In this document: one piece after another, positions 1 through 5,116 of the stretch
Numbering within the stretch: the first letter of the stretch is position 1
Layout of the letters: each line of letters begins with the position of its first letter
DNA from: Deltaproteobacteria bacterium
GTDB taxonomy: Bacteria; Myxococcota_A; UBA796
Reading direction: 5' to 3'
NCBI GenBank assembly: GCA_002707085.1
Contig: PALY01000047.1
Location: 11,336 to 16,451 of the forward strand
DNA: 5,116 bases
Notes under the pieces: model-generated
What the model was told of the DNA's origin: nothing
Database searches by the model: none
What the model saw: only the letters and a program-made list of their open reading frames with translations
Position numbers and translations under genes: made by a program

Positions 1-150
1 CTTCAACTTTTCTCCGTTGACTTCAAGATCTCCCAACGCCAATGCACCAAACAGCATGACCAAAGGAACGATTGCGCTGACAAACAAAATGGCTTTGCCC
101 GAACCCCTCCGTCGCAACACCAACCACTCTGCTTTCAAAATGCGTTTCAT
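1..150 (-). CDS. ABC-2 type transporter permease, N-terminal part (cut by window edge)
   Basis: This is the first 50 codons of a membrane protein read leftwards, with no stop before the window ends. The N-terminus is basic and amphipathic (begins MKRILKAEWLVLRRR), followed by a hydrophobic stretch at about residues 20-40 (AILFVSAIVPLVMLFGALAL) that looks like a first transmembrane helix. This is the usual opening of ABC-2 type permeases, where a short cytoplasmic helix precedes TM1. The start ATG lies at 150-148 and overlaps the stop of the upstream ATP-binding gene as ATGA, which implies translational coupling. A GGAAG Shine-Dalgarno-like sequence (minus strand of 157-161) sits 6 bases upstream. 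It would form the membrane pore that the neighbouring ATPase drives. The substrate cannot be told from this fragment. The family call rests on position, the overlap and N-terminal character, not on a full domain. Confidence 0.8.
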   Translation of the reverse strand, partial: MKRILKAEWLVLRRRGSGKAILFVSAIVPLVMLFGALALGDLEVNGEKLK

Positions 151-842
151 TGGATGCTTCCAGATGTGGTCGCCAAATACAGTGCCTCTATGTCTCCCTC
201 TACACTGGATTCGCTGACGAGCCTTCCCTGATCCAAAATGCCCACACGTGTACACATTTGCTGTACTTCAGCAAGAAGATGAGAAGACACGAATACGGTG
301 GTTCCTTTCTCTTCTGCCAAACCCGTGAGCAGATCACGAACATCTTTCATTCCCCGGGGGTCGAGTCCATTCGTGGGTTCATCCAAAATCAGCAATTTAG
401 GTTCACCCAAGATCGCTCTGGCCAATCCAAGCCGCTGACACATCCCCAAAGAATAAGACCCCACCTTATCTTCTGCTCGATCCGCCAAGCCTACACGCTC
501 TAGGGCCGGAAAAATCGCTTGGATATCAACCCCTGAATATGCGGCGGCCAATTCAAGGTTTTCGCGACCCGACATAAAAGAGTGAAAGGCGGGAGTCTCC
601 ACCATGGCACCCACATTTCGGAGCCTATCTACCGGATCAGACTCTCCAAAAATTTGCACATTACCGGCATCCAAGCTTGTTAATCCCAACATACACCGAA
701 TGGCAGTTGTTTTGCCTGCACCATTCGGTCCCAGAAACCCATAGACCTCTCCTGGTCGAACAGAAAGGCTCAGATCAGAGACGGCATGACGGGCGCCAAA
801 ACGCTTGGAGAGTCCAGTCGTGACCAATGCTTCACTTGCCAT
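147..842 (-). CDS. ABC transporter ATP-binding protein (ABC-2/BcrA-DrrA-like exporter ATPase)
   Basis: This is a 231-residue nucleotide-binding subunit that hydrolyses ATP at the inner face of the membrane to drive an ABC-2 exporter. Motifs in order: F15 in the A-loop position; Walker A GPNGAGKT (38-45); a Q-loop region where Glu82 replaces Gln (MVETPAF), as is common in bacitracin-type ATPases; ABC signature YSLGMCQRLG (130-139); Walker B LLILDEP (150-156) with catalytic Glu155; D-loop NGLDP (158-162); and H-loop His188 in SSHLL. The C-terminal tail after the H-loop is short (about 43 residues), so it lacks the longer extension of 300-residue BcrA/DrrA relatives. The frame is open upstream to 1163, but homology begins at the ATG at 842, which has GGGAG (minus strand of 851-855) 8 bases before it, so I chose that start. 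Cys135 in the signature is unusual, since Lys or Arg is common there. It is translationally coupled to the downstream permease. The substrate is unknown. Confidence 0.95.
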   Translation of the reverse strand: MASEALVTTGLSKRFGARHAVSDLSLSVRPGEVYGFLGPNGAGKTTAIRCMLGLTSLDAGNVQIFGESDPVDRLRNVGAMVETPAFHSFMSGRENLELAAAYSGVDIQAIFPALERVGLADRAEDKVGSYSLGMCQRLGLARAILGEPKLLILDEPTNGLDPRGMKDVRDLLTGLAEEKGTTVFVSSHLLAEVQQMCTRVGILDQGRLVSESSVEGDIEALYLATTSGSIQ

Positions 843-864
843 CAGGCACACTCCCAGGTATTCG
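836..864 (+). promoter_or_regulatory. Candidate sigma70-type promoter for the lipoprotein operon
   Basis: TTGCCA (836-841) matches five of six bases of the -35 consensus. It is separated by 17 bases from TATTCG (859-864), which keeps only the TAT of a -10 box. Transcription would start near 871, leaving a leader of about 30 bases before the ATG at 900. The -35 would lie across the first codons of the divergent ATPase gene. The -10 is weak and the organism's sigma factor preferences are unknown. Confidence 0.25.
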
Positions 865-899
865 TGCGGCTCAAGCGGCCCTTCGCCGAGGAGTTGACG
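843..899. promoter_or_regulatory. Divergent intergenic region between ABC operon and lipoprotein operon
   Basis: Only 57 bases separate the two divergent start codons. The gap holds the Shine-Dalgarno sequence of each gene: CTCCC at 851-855 (GGGAG on the minus strand) for the ATPase and GAGGAG at 888-893 for the lipoprotein. The gap is too short for two independent promoters with leaders, so at least one promoter must extend into the opposite coding sequence. I see no strong minus-strand promoter by eye. Confidence 0.6.
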
Positions 900-2243
900 A
901 TGTCTACAACAAGTTCCACCCGCGCATTGTTCCTGATTTGCGCCATGATTACCAGCGGATGCGCAATCAAAACCTCCGAAGACCTGAGCGATACCGGATC
1001 TGCTGGCGGTAGCGGTGGTAGTGGCGGTGGTGGTGGCGGTTCTTCTGTTTCGATCTACTCGATTCAAATGGGCGAAATCAACGAAGGCACCAGAGTCACC
1101 ATCAAAGATGCTGTCGTCACAACCCCCATCACCGAAGGGGAGTACCCCGGCTTTTACATCCAAAGTGCAGAAGGTGGCGCCTACAATGGTCTGTACATCT
1201 TCAAATATGACGAGGTTGATTACGTCCCAAGCGTTGGCGACACCATCAACATCACCGGCACATACTCCGAGTATTACAGCAAATCACAACTGACCGTCGA
1301 AGGCCCCAGCGATATCGAAGTGACGGGTTCTGGAGATGTCGTGATTACCGATGTCGCTGAAGAACCCGAGAACTGGGAAGCATATGAAAGCGTCATGATT
1401 CGCTTCTCGGACATGGAAATCTCGGATGCCTCCAAACTATACGAATGGGGCGCTGTAGAACTCGCCATCGGTTGTTGGATGGACAACGACTTTACAACCT
1501 ATGAAGCCGAAGATGGCGCCACATACGAGTCCATCACAGGACCGTTGAACTATTCTTTCGAAAAGTACTCAATCCTCCCACGCACTGCAGATGATCTACA
1601 GGGCTACTCCGGGTCCACTGGCGGCGGCGGTGGCGGTGGCGGTACAGCCACGGACGCAACGATTGCCCAAGTGCAGCAAGGTGAACTCAGCGAAGGCGCG
1701 ACAGTAACGGTCTCCAATGTGGTGGCAACTTCCAACATGATGACCAAAACCAACGACGAAGGTGAAACCGAGTACACCGGATTCTTCGCCCAAGACGATG
1801 GCGGTGGTGAATGGTCCGGTGTGTACATGTACACATACAGCGAGGTCGGCGAAGCGCTGTCCGGTATCGCGCCTGGTGATGTGTTGACTGTCACGGGAGA
1901 AATCGTTGAGTTCTACGATCTCACGGAGATCAAAATCACGAGCATGGACGATGTTGTCGTATCCGGAGACACAGCAGATGTCGTCGCCAACGTGATCAGT
2001 GAAACACCGGCTTCATGGGAAACATGGGAAGGGTGTTTGGTAGAAGTAGAAAATGTCGAAATCACAGGCGATGAAGACACCTACGGAGCGGCTCCCATGA
2101 ACAATGGCGCCCTTATCGACGATGAACTTTTCCGGTTCGATGTCGCTAACGGTGACAGTTTCAGCTCCGTTTTGGGTATCATTACCTACAGCTACAGCGA
2201 GTACCGCTTGCTTCCCCGTAGTGACGCGGATTTCAACGAATAA
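900..2243 (+). CDS. Lipoprotein with two tandem OB-like domain units and polyglycine linkers
   Basis: This is a 447-residue exported lipoprotein of no firmly recognised family. Residues 1-21 form a signal peptide ending in a lipobox-like ITSGC, with Cys21 as the lipidation site. Ala22 after it is no inner-membrane retention signal, so outer-membrane placement is likely. A Gly/Ser linker (36-49) leads into unit 1 (about 52-236); a Gly8 linker (241-248) leads into unit 2 (about 255-447). The units are clearly homologous: IQMGEINEGTRVTI (55-68) pairs with VQQGELSEGATVTV, GFYIQ with GFFAQ, and YSILPRTADDL (223-233) with YRLLPRSDADF at the C-terminus. Each unit looks like two small beta-barrels, a reading I base on alternating hydrophobics and VGDTINITG-type turns resembling OB-fold domains of secreted proteins. 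It is rich in Asp, Glu and Tyr and has no visible enzyme motif. I chose the ATG at 900 because it starts the signal peptide and has GAGGAG (888-893) 6 bases before it. It lies 6 bases ahead of the phosphoesterase gene. A binding or surface-anchoring role is inference. Confidence 0.9.
   Translation: MSTTSSTRALFLICAMITSGCAIKTSEDLSDTGSAGGSGGSGGGGGGSSVSIYSIQMGEINEGTRVTIKDAVVTTPITEGEYPGFYIQSAEGGAYNGLYIFKYDEVDYVPSVGDTINITGTYSEYYSKSQLTVEGPSDIEVTGSGDVVITDVAEEPENWEAYESVMIRFSDMEISDASKLYEWGAVELAIGCWMDNDFTTYEAEDGATYESITGPLNYSFEKYSILPRTADDLQGYSGSTGGGGGGGGTATDATIAQVQQGELSEGATVTVSNVVATSNMMTKTNDEGETEYTGFFAQDDGGGEWSGVYMYTYSEVGEALSGIAPGDVLTVTGEIVEFYDLTEIKITSMDDVVVSGDTADVVANVISETPASWETWEGCLVEVENVEITGDEDTYGAAPMNNGALIDDELFRFDVANGDSFSSVLGIITYSYSEYRLLPRSDADFNE
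1005..1040 (+). repeat. GGN-rich low-complexity tract encoding Gly/Ser linker 1
   Basis: Twelve codons, mostly GGT and GGC with two Ser codons (AGC, AGT), encode residues 36-47 of the lipoprotein. The tract is a flexible linker between the lipidated Cys and the first folded unit. Trinucleotide repeats of this kind can change length by slippage while staying in frame. Confidence 0.8.
1620..1643 (+). repeat. GGN-repeat encoding Gly8 linker 2
   Basis: Eight consecutive glycine codons (GGC/GGT mix) encode residues 241-248 of the lipoprotein and separate its two duplicated units. The linker resembles linker 1 in composition and in its position ahead of a unit, which suggests that the duplication copied linker plus unit. 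The mixed codons argue against a recent pure triplet expansion. Confidence 0.8.
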
Positions 2244-2246
2244 GGG
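2242..2246 (+). promoter_or_regulatory. Shine-Dalgarno-like AAGGG overlapping the lipoprotein stop codon
   Basis: AAGGG begins inside the TAA stop (2241-2243) of the lipoprotein gene and ends 3 bases before the phosphoesterase ATG at 2250. The spacing is shorter than usual. Together with the 6-base intergenic gap, this points to translational coupling of the two genes. Confidence 0.5.
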
Positions 2247-2249
2247 TAT

Positions 2250-3629
2250 ATGAGCAAACCAACCATCAGTCGTAGGGCAGCACTCAAGGCTGCGGCAGCA
2301 ACTGCCGCACTTGGCTGTACAGGAACTTCTTCTAAAACGAAGTCCCATATGACTGACTCTGGTTCTTTTGAGCCAGGCCGTGTCGATCACATCATCGTCG
2401 TCATGATGGAAAACCGTTCTTTCGACCATTGGTACGGTTCTTTATCCCTTGAAGAAGGAAAGGCTGTTGATGGGTTGACTGCGGACATGGTGAACTTGGC
2501 GCCCGACGGTACAGAAATACGCCCTTTCCCCGTCCCCGAACCGTGTATGTCTGACCCTCCTCATGGCTGGACATCAACCCACAGACAAATCGCGGAAGGA
2601 ACCATGGGTGGTTTCTGTACCGAATATGCCGCACGCATTGGTGGCGATGGTGCAGGAGCGATGAGCTACCACAAACGGGCAGACATTCCGATTAGCTACG
2701 CTCTGGCAGACGCATACACGATTTGTGACCGCTGGTTTAGTTCTGTGCCGGGTCCTACATGGCCCAACCGCTTGTACGCACACATGGCGTCCAGTGAAGG
2801 GTACAGCGCCAATCAATGGCCGGAAGACACCCTCGGATTCACAGAACCCACCATCTGGAAAGGATTGGAGGCTGCAGGCCACGAATGGCGATACTATTTT
2901 TCGGATCTGCCGTTCATTGGATTGTTGCGAGATCACTTCACAGCGGATCGATGCCGACCTTTTGAAGACTTCTTTCGGGACGTTGAAGCGGGCAACCTTC
3001 CGGCTGTGACATGGGTAGATCCTGCGTTTTCATACAACGATAATCACCCGCCCCACCACCCCGCTCGCGGAGAGATGTTCATTGCTTCTATTCATGAAGC
3101 CATTGCAACGTCTCCGGTTTGGGATCGGTGCTTGATCGTCCTGACCTATGACGAACATGGTGGTTTTTTCGATCACGTTCCTCCGCCAACCACTGCAGAC
3201 AGTCGAGCCAGTGATGGTTTCGGTCAAATGGGTGTCCGGGTTCCCACCGTTGTGATGGGGCCTTGGATAAAACCGGGTGTCGATTCTACGGTCTACGACC
3301 ACACAAGCTGGATTCGATACGCGGCAGAACGGTTTGGTGTTCCTTTATGGAATGAACGATTGGAAGCCGCAAATTCAATCGAAGGAATTTTAGACACCGA
3401 GCGCATGGAACGAGGCGAGCCACTTCCACCCACCATTATGCCCGCATTCGAGCTTCCACCTGAAGCATTGGATGAAGCATGTGACTATGGACGGAGAGGA
3501 CCCCCAACGCACCTTCTTCGACAGGCAGAGTGGCTCAAAGAACGAGGACTGCCCGTCCGATTCGATGCACCAGAAGAGATTGAAGCACTTCTTGAACCAA
3601 TCCTTCGACGCCGAGGGTTGATCGGCTAA
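2250..3629 (+). CDS. Tat-exported phosphoesterase, acid phosphatase/phospholipase C family (PF04185-like)
   Basis: This 459-residue exported hydrolase should cleave phosphomonoesters or phosphodiesters such as phospholipid headgroups. The N-terminus has a twin-arginine motif SRRAALK (7-13), an Ala-rich segment and LGC with Cys23, so it may be a Tat lipoprotein. The family signature HIIVVMMENRSFDHWYG (47-63) carries Glu54 and Asn55, the expected metal ligands. It is followed by DPPHGW (102-107, His105), GPTWPNRLY with Thr170 at the nucleophile position, NHPPHHPARGE (265-275) with His266, His269 and His270, and YDEHGGFFDHVPPP (300-313) with Asp301, Glu302 and His309. Ligand roles are assigned by analogy with Francisella AcpA and bacterial phospholipase C, not measured. 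The length fits the single-domain members; the C-terminal beta domains of roughly 700-residue phospholipases are absent. I chose the start at 2250 because it gives the Tat signal; the internal Met34 would remove it. It forms an operon with the upstream lipoprotein. Phosphatase versus phospholipase activity cannot be decided from sequence. Confidence 0.93.
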   Translation: MSKPTISRRAALKAAAATAALGCTGTSSKTKSHMTDSGSFEPGRVDHIIVVMMENRSFDHWYGSLSLEEGKAVDGLTADMVNLAPDGTEIRPFPVPEPCMSDPPHGWTSTHRQIAEGTMGGFCTEYAARIGGDGAGAMSYHKRADIPISYALADAYTICDRWFSSVPGPTWPNRLYAHMASSEGYSANQWPEDTLGFTEPTIWKGLEAAGHEWRYYFSDLPFIGLLRDHFTADRCRPFEDFFRDVEAGNLPAVTWVDPAFSYNDNHPPHHPARGEMFIASIHEAIATSPVWDRCLIVLTYDEHGGFFDHVPPPTTADSRASDGFGQMGVRVPTVVMGPWIKPGVDSTVYDHTSWIRYAAERFGVPLWNERLEAANSIEGILDTERMERGEPLPPTIMPAFELPPEALDEACDYGRRGPPTHLLRQAEWLKERGLPVRFDAPEEIEALLEPILRRRGLIG

Positions 3630-3646
3630 GGTCTGAGGGCTATCTA
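3618..3646 (+). promoter_or_regulatory. Candidate promoter ahead of the zinc-ribbon/gatCA operon
   Basis: TTGATC (3618-3623) matches four of six -35 bases and lies 17 bases before TATCTA (3641-3646), in a short A/T-rich patch running to 3651. It is the only promoter-like pair I see in the 54-base gap (3630-3683) between the phosphoesterase stop and the next gene. The -35 would lie inside the last codons of the phosphoesterase gene. The match is weak, so read-through from the upstream operon remains possible. Confidence 0.3.
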
Positions 3647-3683
3647 TTTATCGTTCAACAAGAACGTGTCTTAGGAGACTCTC

Positions 3684-3992
3684 ATGGACATCAATAAAGA
3701 CGGAAGTACCTCAGAAGCCGAATACTTCCACAGCCTCCAGCAGGAACAACTCGCGAAACTCAAAGAGATCGTGGCCATGGAAAATGCTGAAGAAGCGGCG
3801 ACAGCGGCCAAGGAACTTCACTTTCACAAATGTGGAAAGTGTGGAGCGGACATGAAGACTGAAATCTTCAAGGGTGTAGAAATCGAACGCTGCCCAGCAT
3901 GTGGAGCTGTTCTTCTCGACCCTGGTGAGTTGGAAGAACTGGCAGGAAAAGACCAGTCTGGCTTCTTCTCCAGTCTTTTTGGCTCCAAATAG
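3684..3992 (+). CDS. Small zinc-ribbon protein, zf-TFIIB-like, with EF-hand-like N-terminal loop
   Basis: This is a 102-residue cytosolic protein of unknown function. Residues 11-45 are charged and probably helical (EAEYFHSLQQEQLAKLKEI and onward), possibly a short coiled coil. A zinc ribbon follows, with CGKC (50-53) and CPAC (70-73) as the four metal ligands, then VLLDPGELEELA (76-87). That pattern, a pair of CxxC motifs followed by a [LVW]LDxGELExL tail, is typical of the zf-TFIIB family of small bacterial zinc proteins. Residues 2-13 (DINKDGSTSEAE) match the spacing of an EF-hand loop, which I treat as a separate observation. The start at 3684 is set by AGGAG (3673-3677) 6 bases upstream. 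The gene lies 3 bases before gatC in the same reading frame, so it is probably co-transcribed and coupled with the amidotransferase genes. A link to tRNA charging is inference from position only. Nothing in it shows DNA-binding regulation. Confidence 0.85.
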   Translation: MDINKDGSTSEAEYFHSLQQEQLAKLKEIVAMENAEEAATAAKELHFHKCGKCGADMKTEIFKGVEIERCPACGAVLLDPGELEELAGKDQSGFFSSLFGSK

Positions 3993-3995
3993 CCC

Positions 3996-4271
3996 TTGGC
4001 GGTTCACCCCGACATCGTTCGTGAGATGGCCAAGCTGGCGCGTCTGACAGTCGCTGAAGATCAGTTGGAGAATGTCGCCTCACAGTTGGGTGCAATCATC
4101 GACCATATGGGCACCATTTCTCAATGGGATGGAGAAACAGCCTGTGATGGGCCCACCGCACACCGTCGGCCCGATGTCGTTTCAAACCCTGATGGATCGG
4201 GCTTGGAGCGCGCTGCAGCGCAACATGAGAATGGCCACGTCATTGTCCCTCCGATCAAAGGGGCAAGCTAG
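3996..4271 (+). CDS. gatC: Asp/Glu-tRNA amidotransferase subunit C
   Basis: This 91-residue small subunit of GatCAB stabilises the GatA-GatB complex, which converts misacylated Glu-tRNA(Gln) and/or Asp-tRNA(Asn) to the amide form in the cytoplasm. The helical N-terminal half, VREMAKLARLTVAEDQLENV (residues 8-27), is the characteristic GatC opening. The GPTAH segment (53-57), the RPDVV that corresponds to the usual LRxDxV, and the HVIVPPI end (80-86) follow the family pattern. Length is close to the usual 95. The only plausible start is TTG at 3996: an in-frame TAG lies at 3990-3992, and the next ATG, at residue 11, would cut into the first conserved helix. No Shine-Dalgarno sequence precedes it, so it probably depends on ribosomes terminating on the zinc-ribbon gene 3 bases upstream. 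The position directly before gatA confirms the call. Confidence 0.93.
   Translation: MAVHPDIVREMAKLARLTVAEDQLENVASQLGAIIDHMGTISQWDGETACDGPTAHRRPDVVSNPDGSGLERAAAQHENGHVIVPPIKGAS
4257..4263 (+). promoter_or_regulatory. Shine-Dalgarno AAAGGGG that fixes the gatA GTG start
   Basis: AAAGGGG inside the end of gatC lies 7 bases before the GTG at 4271. The purine run and spacing are good. This supports the non-ATG start, which shares one base with the gatC stop codon (TAGTG). Confidence 0.65.
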
Positions 4272-5116
4272 TGGACGCCGTCGTCATTGCGCACGCTGTG
4301 TCCTCGGGGACTCGCAGCGCAACAGATGTCGTAGAAGCAGCCCTTGAGCGCGCAGAAGAAAATGCTCACCTTGGTGCAATTACGCACCTGCAACATGAGC
4401 ATGCAAGAGAGCGAGCCCGATTGATCGATGCCTCTGTTGCATCTGGCAAAAACCCCGGCCGTTTGTCAGGCGTTCCGATTGTCGTAAAAGACAACATCGC
4501 ACAGGCCGGTCAGCCACTTGGCTGTGCCAGTAAAATGCTGGATGGATACGTGGCACCACGGACATCCACCGCACTGGAGCGCCTTGAACAAGAAGGCGCC
4601 ATCGTCATTGGCCGAACCAATATGGATGAGTTCGGGATGGGGAGTTCGGGCGAAAATTCCGCATTGGGTCCCACACGAAACCCATGGAACACCGAACACG
4701 TTCCCGGTGGTTCATCTTCGGGATCAGCCGCCGCAGTGGCTGCCGGTATCGTTCCCATCGCATTGGGTTCCGATACCGGAGGGAGCATCCGACAACCTGC
4801 AGCGCTCTGCGGGCTGGTGGGAATCAAGCCAACCTATGGGCGCATCAGTCGTTCGGGATTGGTTGCTTTTGGTTCCTCTCTTGATCAAATCGGACCCCTG
4901 ACTCGTTCTGTTCGAGATGCCGCTGTGACCACACGAATCATGGCAGGCGTAGACCCTTTAGACAGCACAACCATTCCAGAAGAAATGCCCAGCTGGACTG
5001 CTGCAGACCAAACACCGATGGAAGGACTCACCATCGGCATGCCCACACAATGCTGGGGAGAGGGGACTCACCCCGCCATTTCCGCCGCGGTTCGAGAAGG
5101 AATCGCCATCCTTGAA
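4271..5116 (+). CDS. gatA: Asp/Glu-tRNA amidotransferase subunit A, N-terminal 282 residues (cut by window edge)
   Basis: This is the glutaminase subunit of GatCAB, an amidase-signature enzyme that releases ammonia from glutamine for transfer by GatB to the misacylated tRNA. The frame is open from the GTG at 4271 to the end of the window. The Ser-cisSer-Lys triad is present: Lys73 in GVPIVVKDN (67-75), Ser148 in PGGSSSGSAAAVAAG and the nucleophile Ser172 in GSDTGGSIRQPA. The Ser148-Ser172 spacing of 24 residues matches amidase-signature enzymes. GRTNMDEFGMGSSGENSA (about 115-132) and GLVGIKPTYGRISRSGLVAFGSSLDQIGP are classic GatA blocks. Full-length GatA is about 485 residues, so roughly 200 are missing beyond the edge. 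One odd residue: Ser150 stands where the signature usually has Gly (GGSSG). The gene overlaps the gatC stop by one base and has a good Shine-Dalgarno sequence at 4257-4263. gatB may follow outside the window, though it is often elsewhere. Confidence 0.97.
   Translation, partial: MDAVVIAHAVSSGTRSATDVVEAALERAEENAHLGAITHLQHEHARERARLIDASVASGKNPGRLSGVPIVVKDNIAQAGQPLGCASKMLDGYVAPRTSTALERLEQEGAIVIGRTNMDEFGMGSSGENSALGPTRNPWNTEHVPGGSSSGSAAAVAAGIVPIALGSDTGGSIRQPAALCGLVGIKPTYGRISRSGLVAFGSSLDQIGPLTRSVRDAAVTTRIMAGVDPLDSTTIPEEMPSWTAADQTPMEGLTIGMPTQCWGEGTHPAISAAVREGIAILE

Noticed and set aside
843..1163. Upstream extension of the minus-strand ATPase frame (107 more residues)
   Set aside because: It runs antisense through the lipoprotein signal peptide and Gly linker, contains Thr/Ala repeats that mirror the GGN tract, and has no ABC homology; the ATG at 842 has a good Shine-Dalgarno sequence.
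1005..1643. GGN repeats considered as a phase-variation switch
   Set aside because: The repeats are in triplets, so length changes keep the frame and would alter linker length rather than switch expression; mixed codons also make slippage less likely.
1604..1894. Minus-strand open frame with a polyproline tail inside the lipoprotein gene
   Set aside because: The proline run is simply the complement of the Gly8 codons; no domain, and the plus-strand gene is well supported.
3610..3626. Possible terminator hairpin (GCCGA, 7-base loop, TCGGC) at the end of the phosphoesterase gene
   Set aside because: The stem is only 5 bp, it lies before the stop codon, and no T-run follows, so it does not look like an intrinsic terminator.
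4072..4347. Plus-strand 91-residue open frame overlapping gatC and gatA
   Set aside because: It is out of frame with both genes, which carry clear family motifs, and shows no recognisable domain.
4510..4901. Open frames on both strands within gatA (4510-4827 minus, 4518-4901 plus)
   Set aside because: They are shadows of the conserved gatA coding sequence; the amidase signature and triad are read in the 4271 frame.

Overview
The window reads as an ordinary, tightly packed stretch of a bacterial chromosome. Two features suggest a deltaproteobacterial-type Gram-negative (Myxococcota/Bradymonadota-like): exported proteins with a lipoprotein signal followed by Gly/Ser-rich linkers, and a Tat-exported phosphoesterase. 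The lineage is inference only; there is no rRNA or other taxonomic marker. G+C looks slightly above 50% by eye, and I did not compute it. I see no mobile element, CRISPR array, tRNA or rRNA, and no gene-free stretch longer than 60 bases.

Layout. Positions 1-842 (minus strand) hold an ABC-2 type exporter pair: a complete ATP-binding protein (147-842), then the first 50 codons of its membrane permease (1-150), joined by a 4-base ATGA overlap. The permease runs off the left edge. A 57-base divergent gap (843-899) separates this pair from a plus-strand two-gene unit. The first gene of that unit is a lipoprotein (900-2243) made of two tandem copies of a roughly 190-residue beta-rich unit, each preceded by a polyglycine linker. 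Six bases later comes a Tat-exported phosphoesterase of the acid phosphatase/phospholipase C family (2250-3629). The two probably act together outside the inner membrane.

After a 54-base gap with a possible weak promoter comes a housekeeping unit: a small zinc-ribbon protein (zf-TFIIB-like, 3684-3992), then gatC (3996-4271) and the first 282 codons of gatA (4271-5116, cut by the right edge). GatC and GatA are subunits of the tRNA-dependent amidotransferase that makes Gln-tRNA(Gln) and/or Asn-tRNA(Asn). These three genes are almost contiguous: a 3-base gap before a TTG start for gatC, and a 1-base overlap with a GTG start for gatA.

The points most worth checking are the internal duplication in the lipoprotein and its pairing with the phosphoesterase, the EF-hand-like loop at the start of the zinc-ribbon protein, and the lone in-frame TAG between that protein and gatC. 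I found no convincing undescribed multi-gene system.
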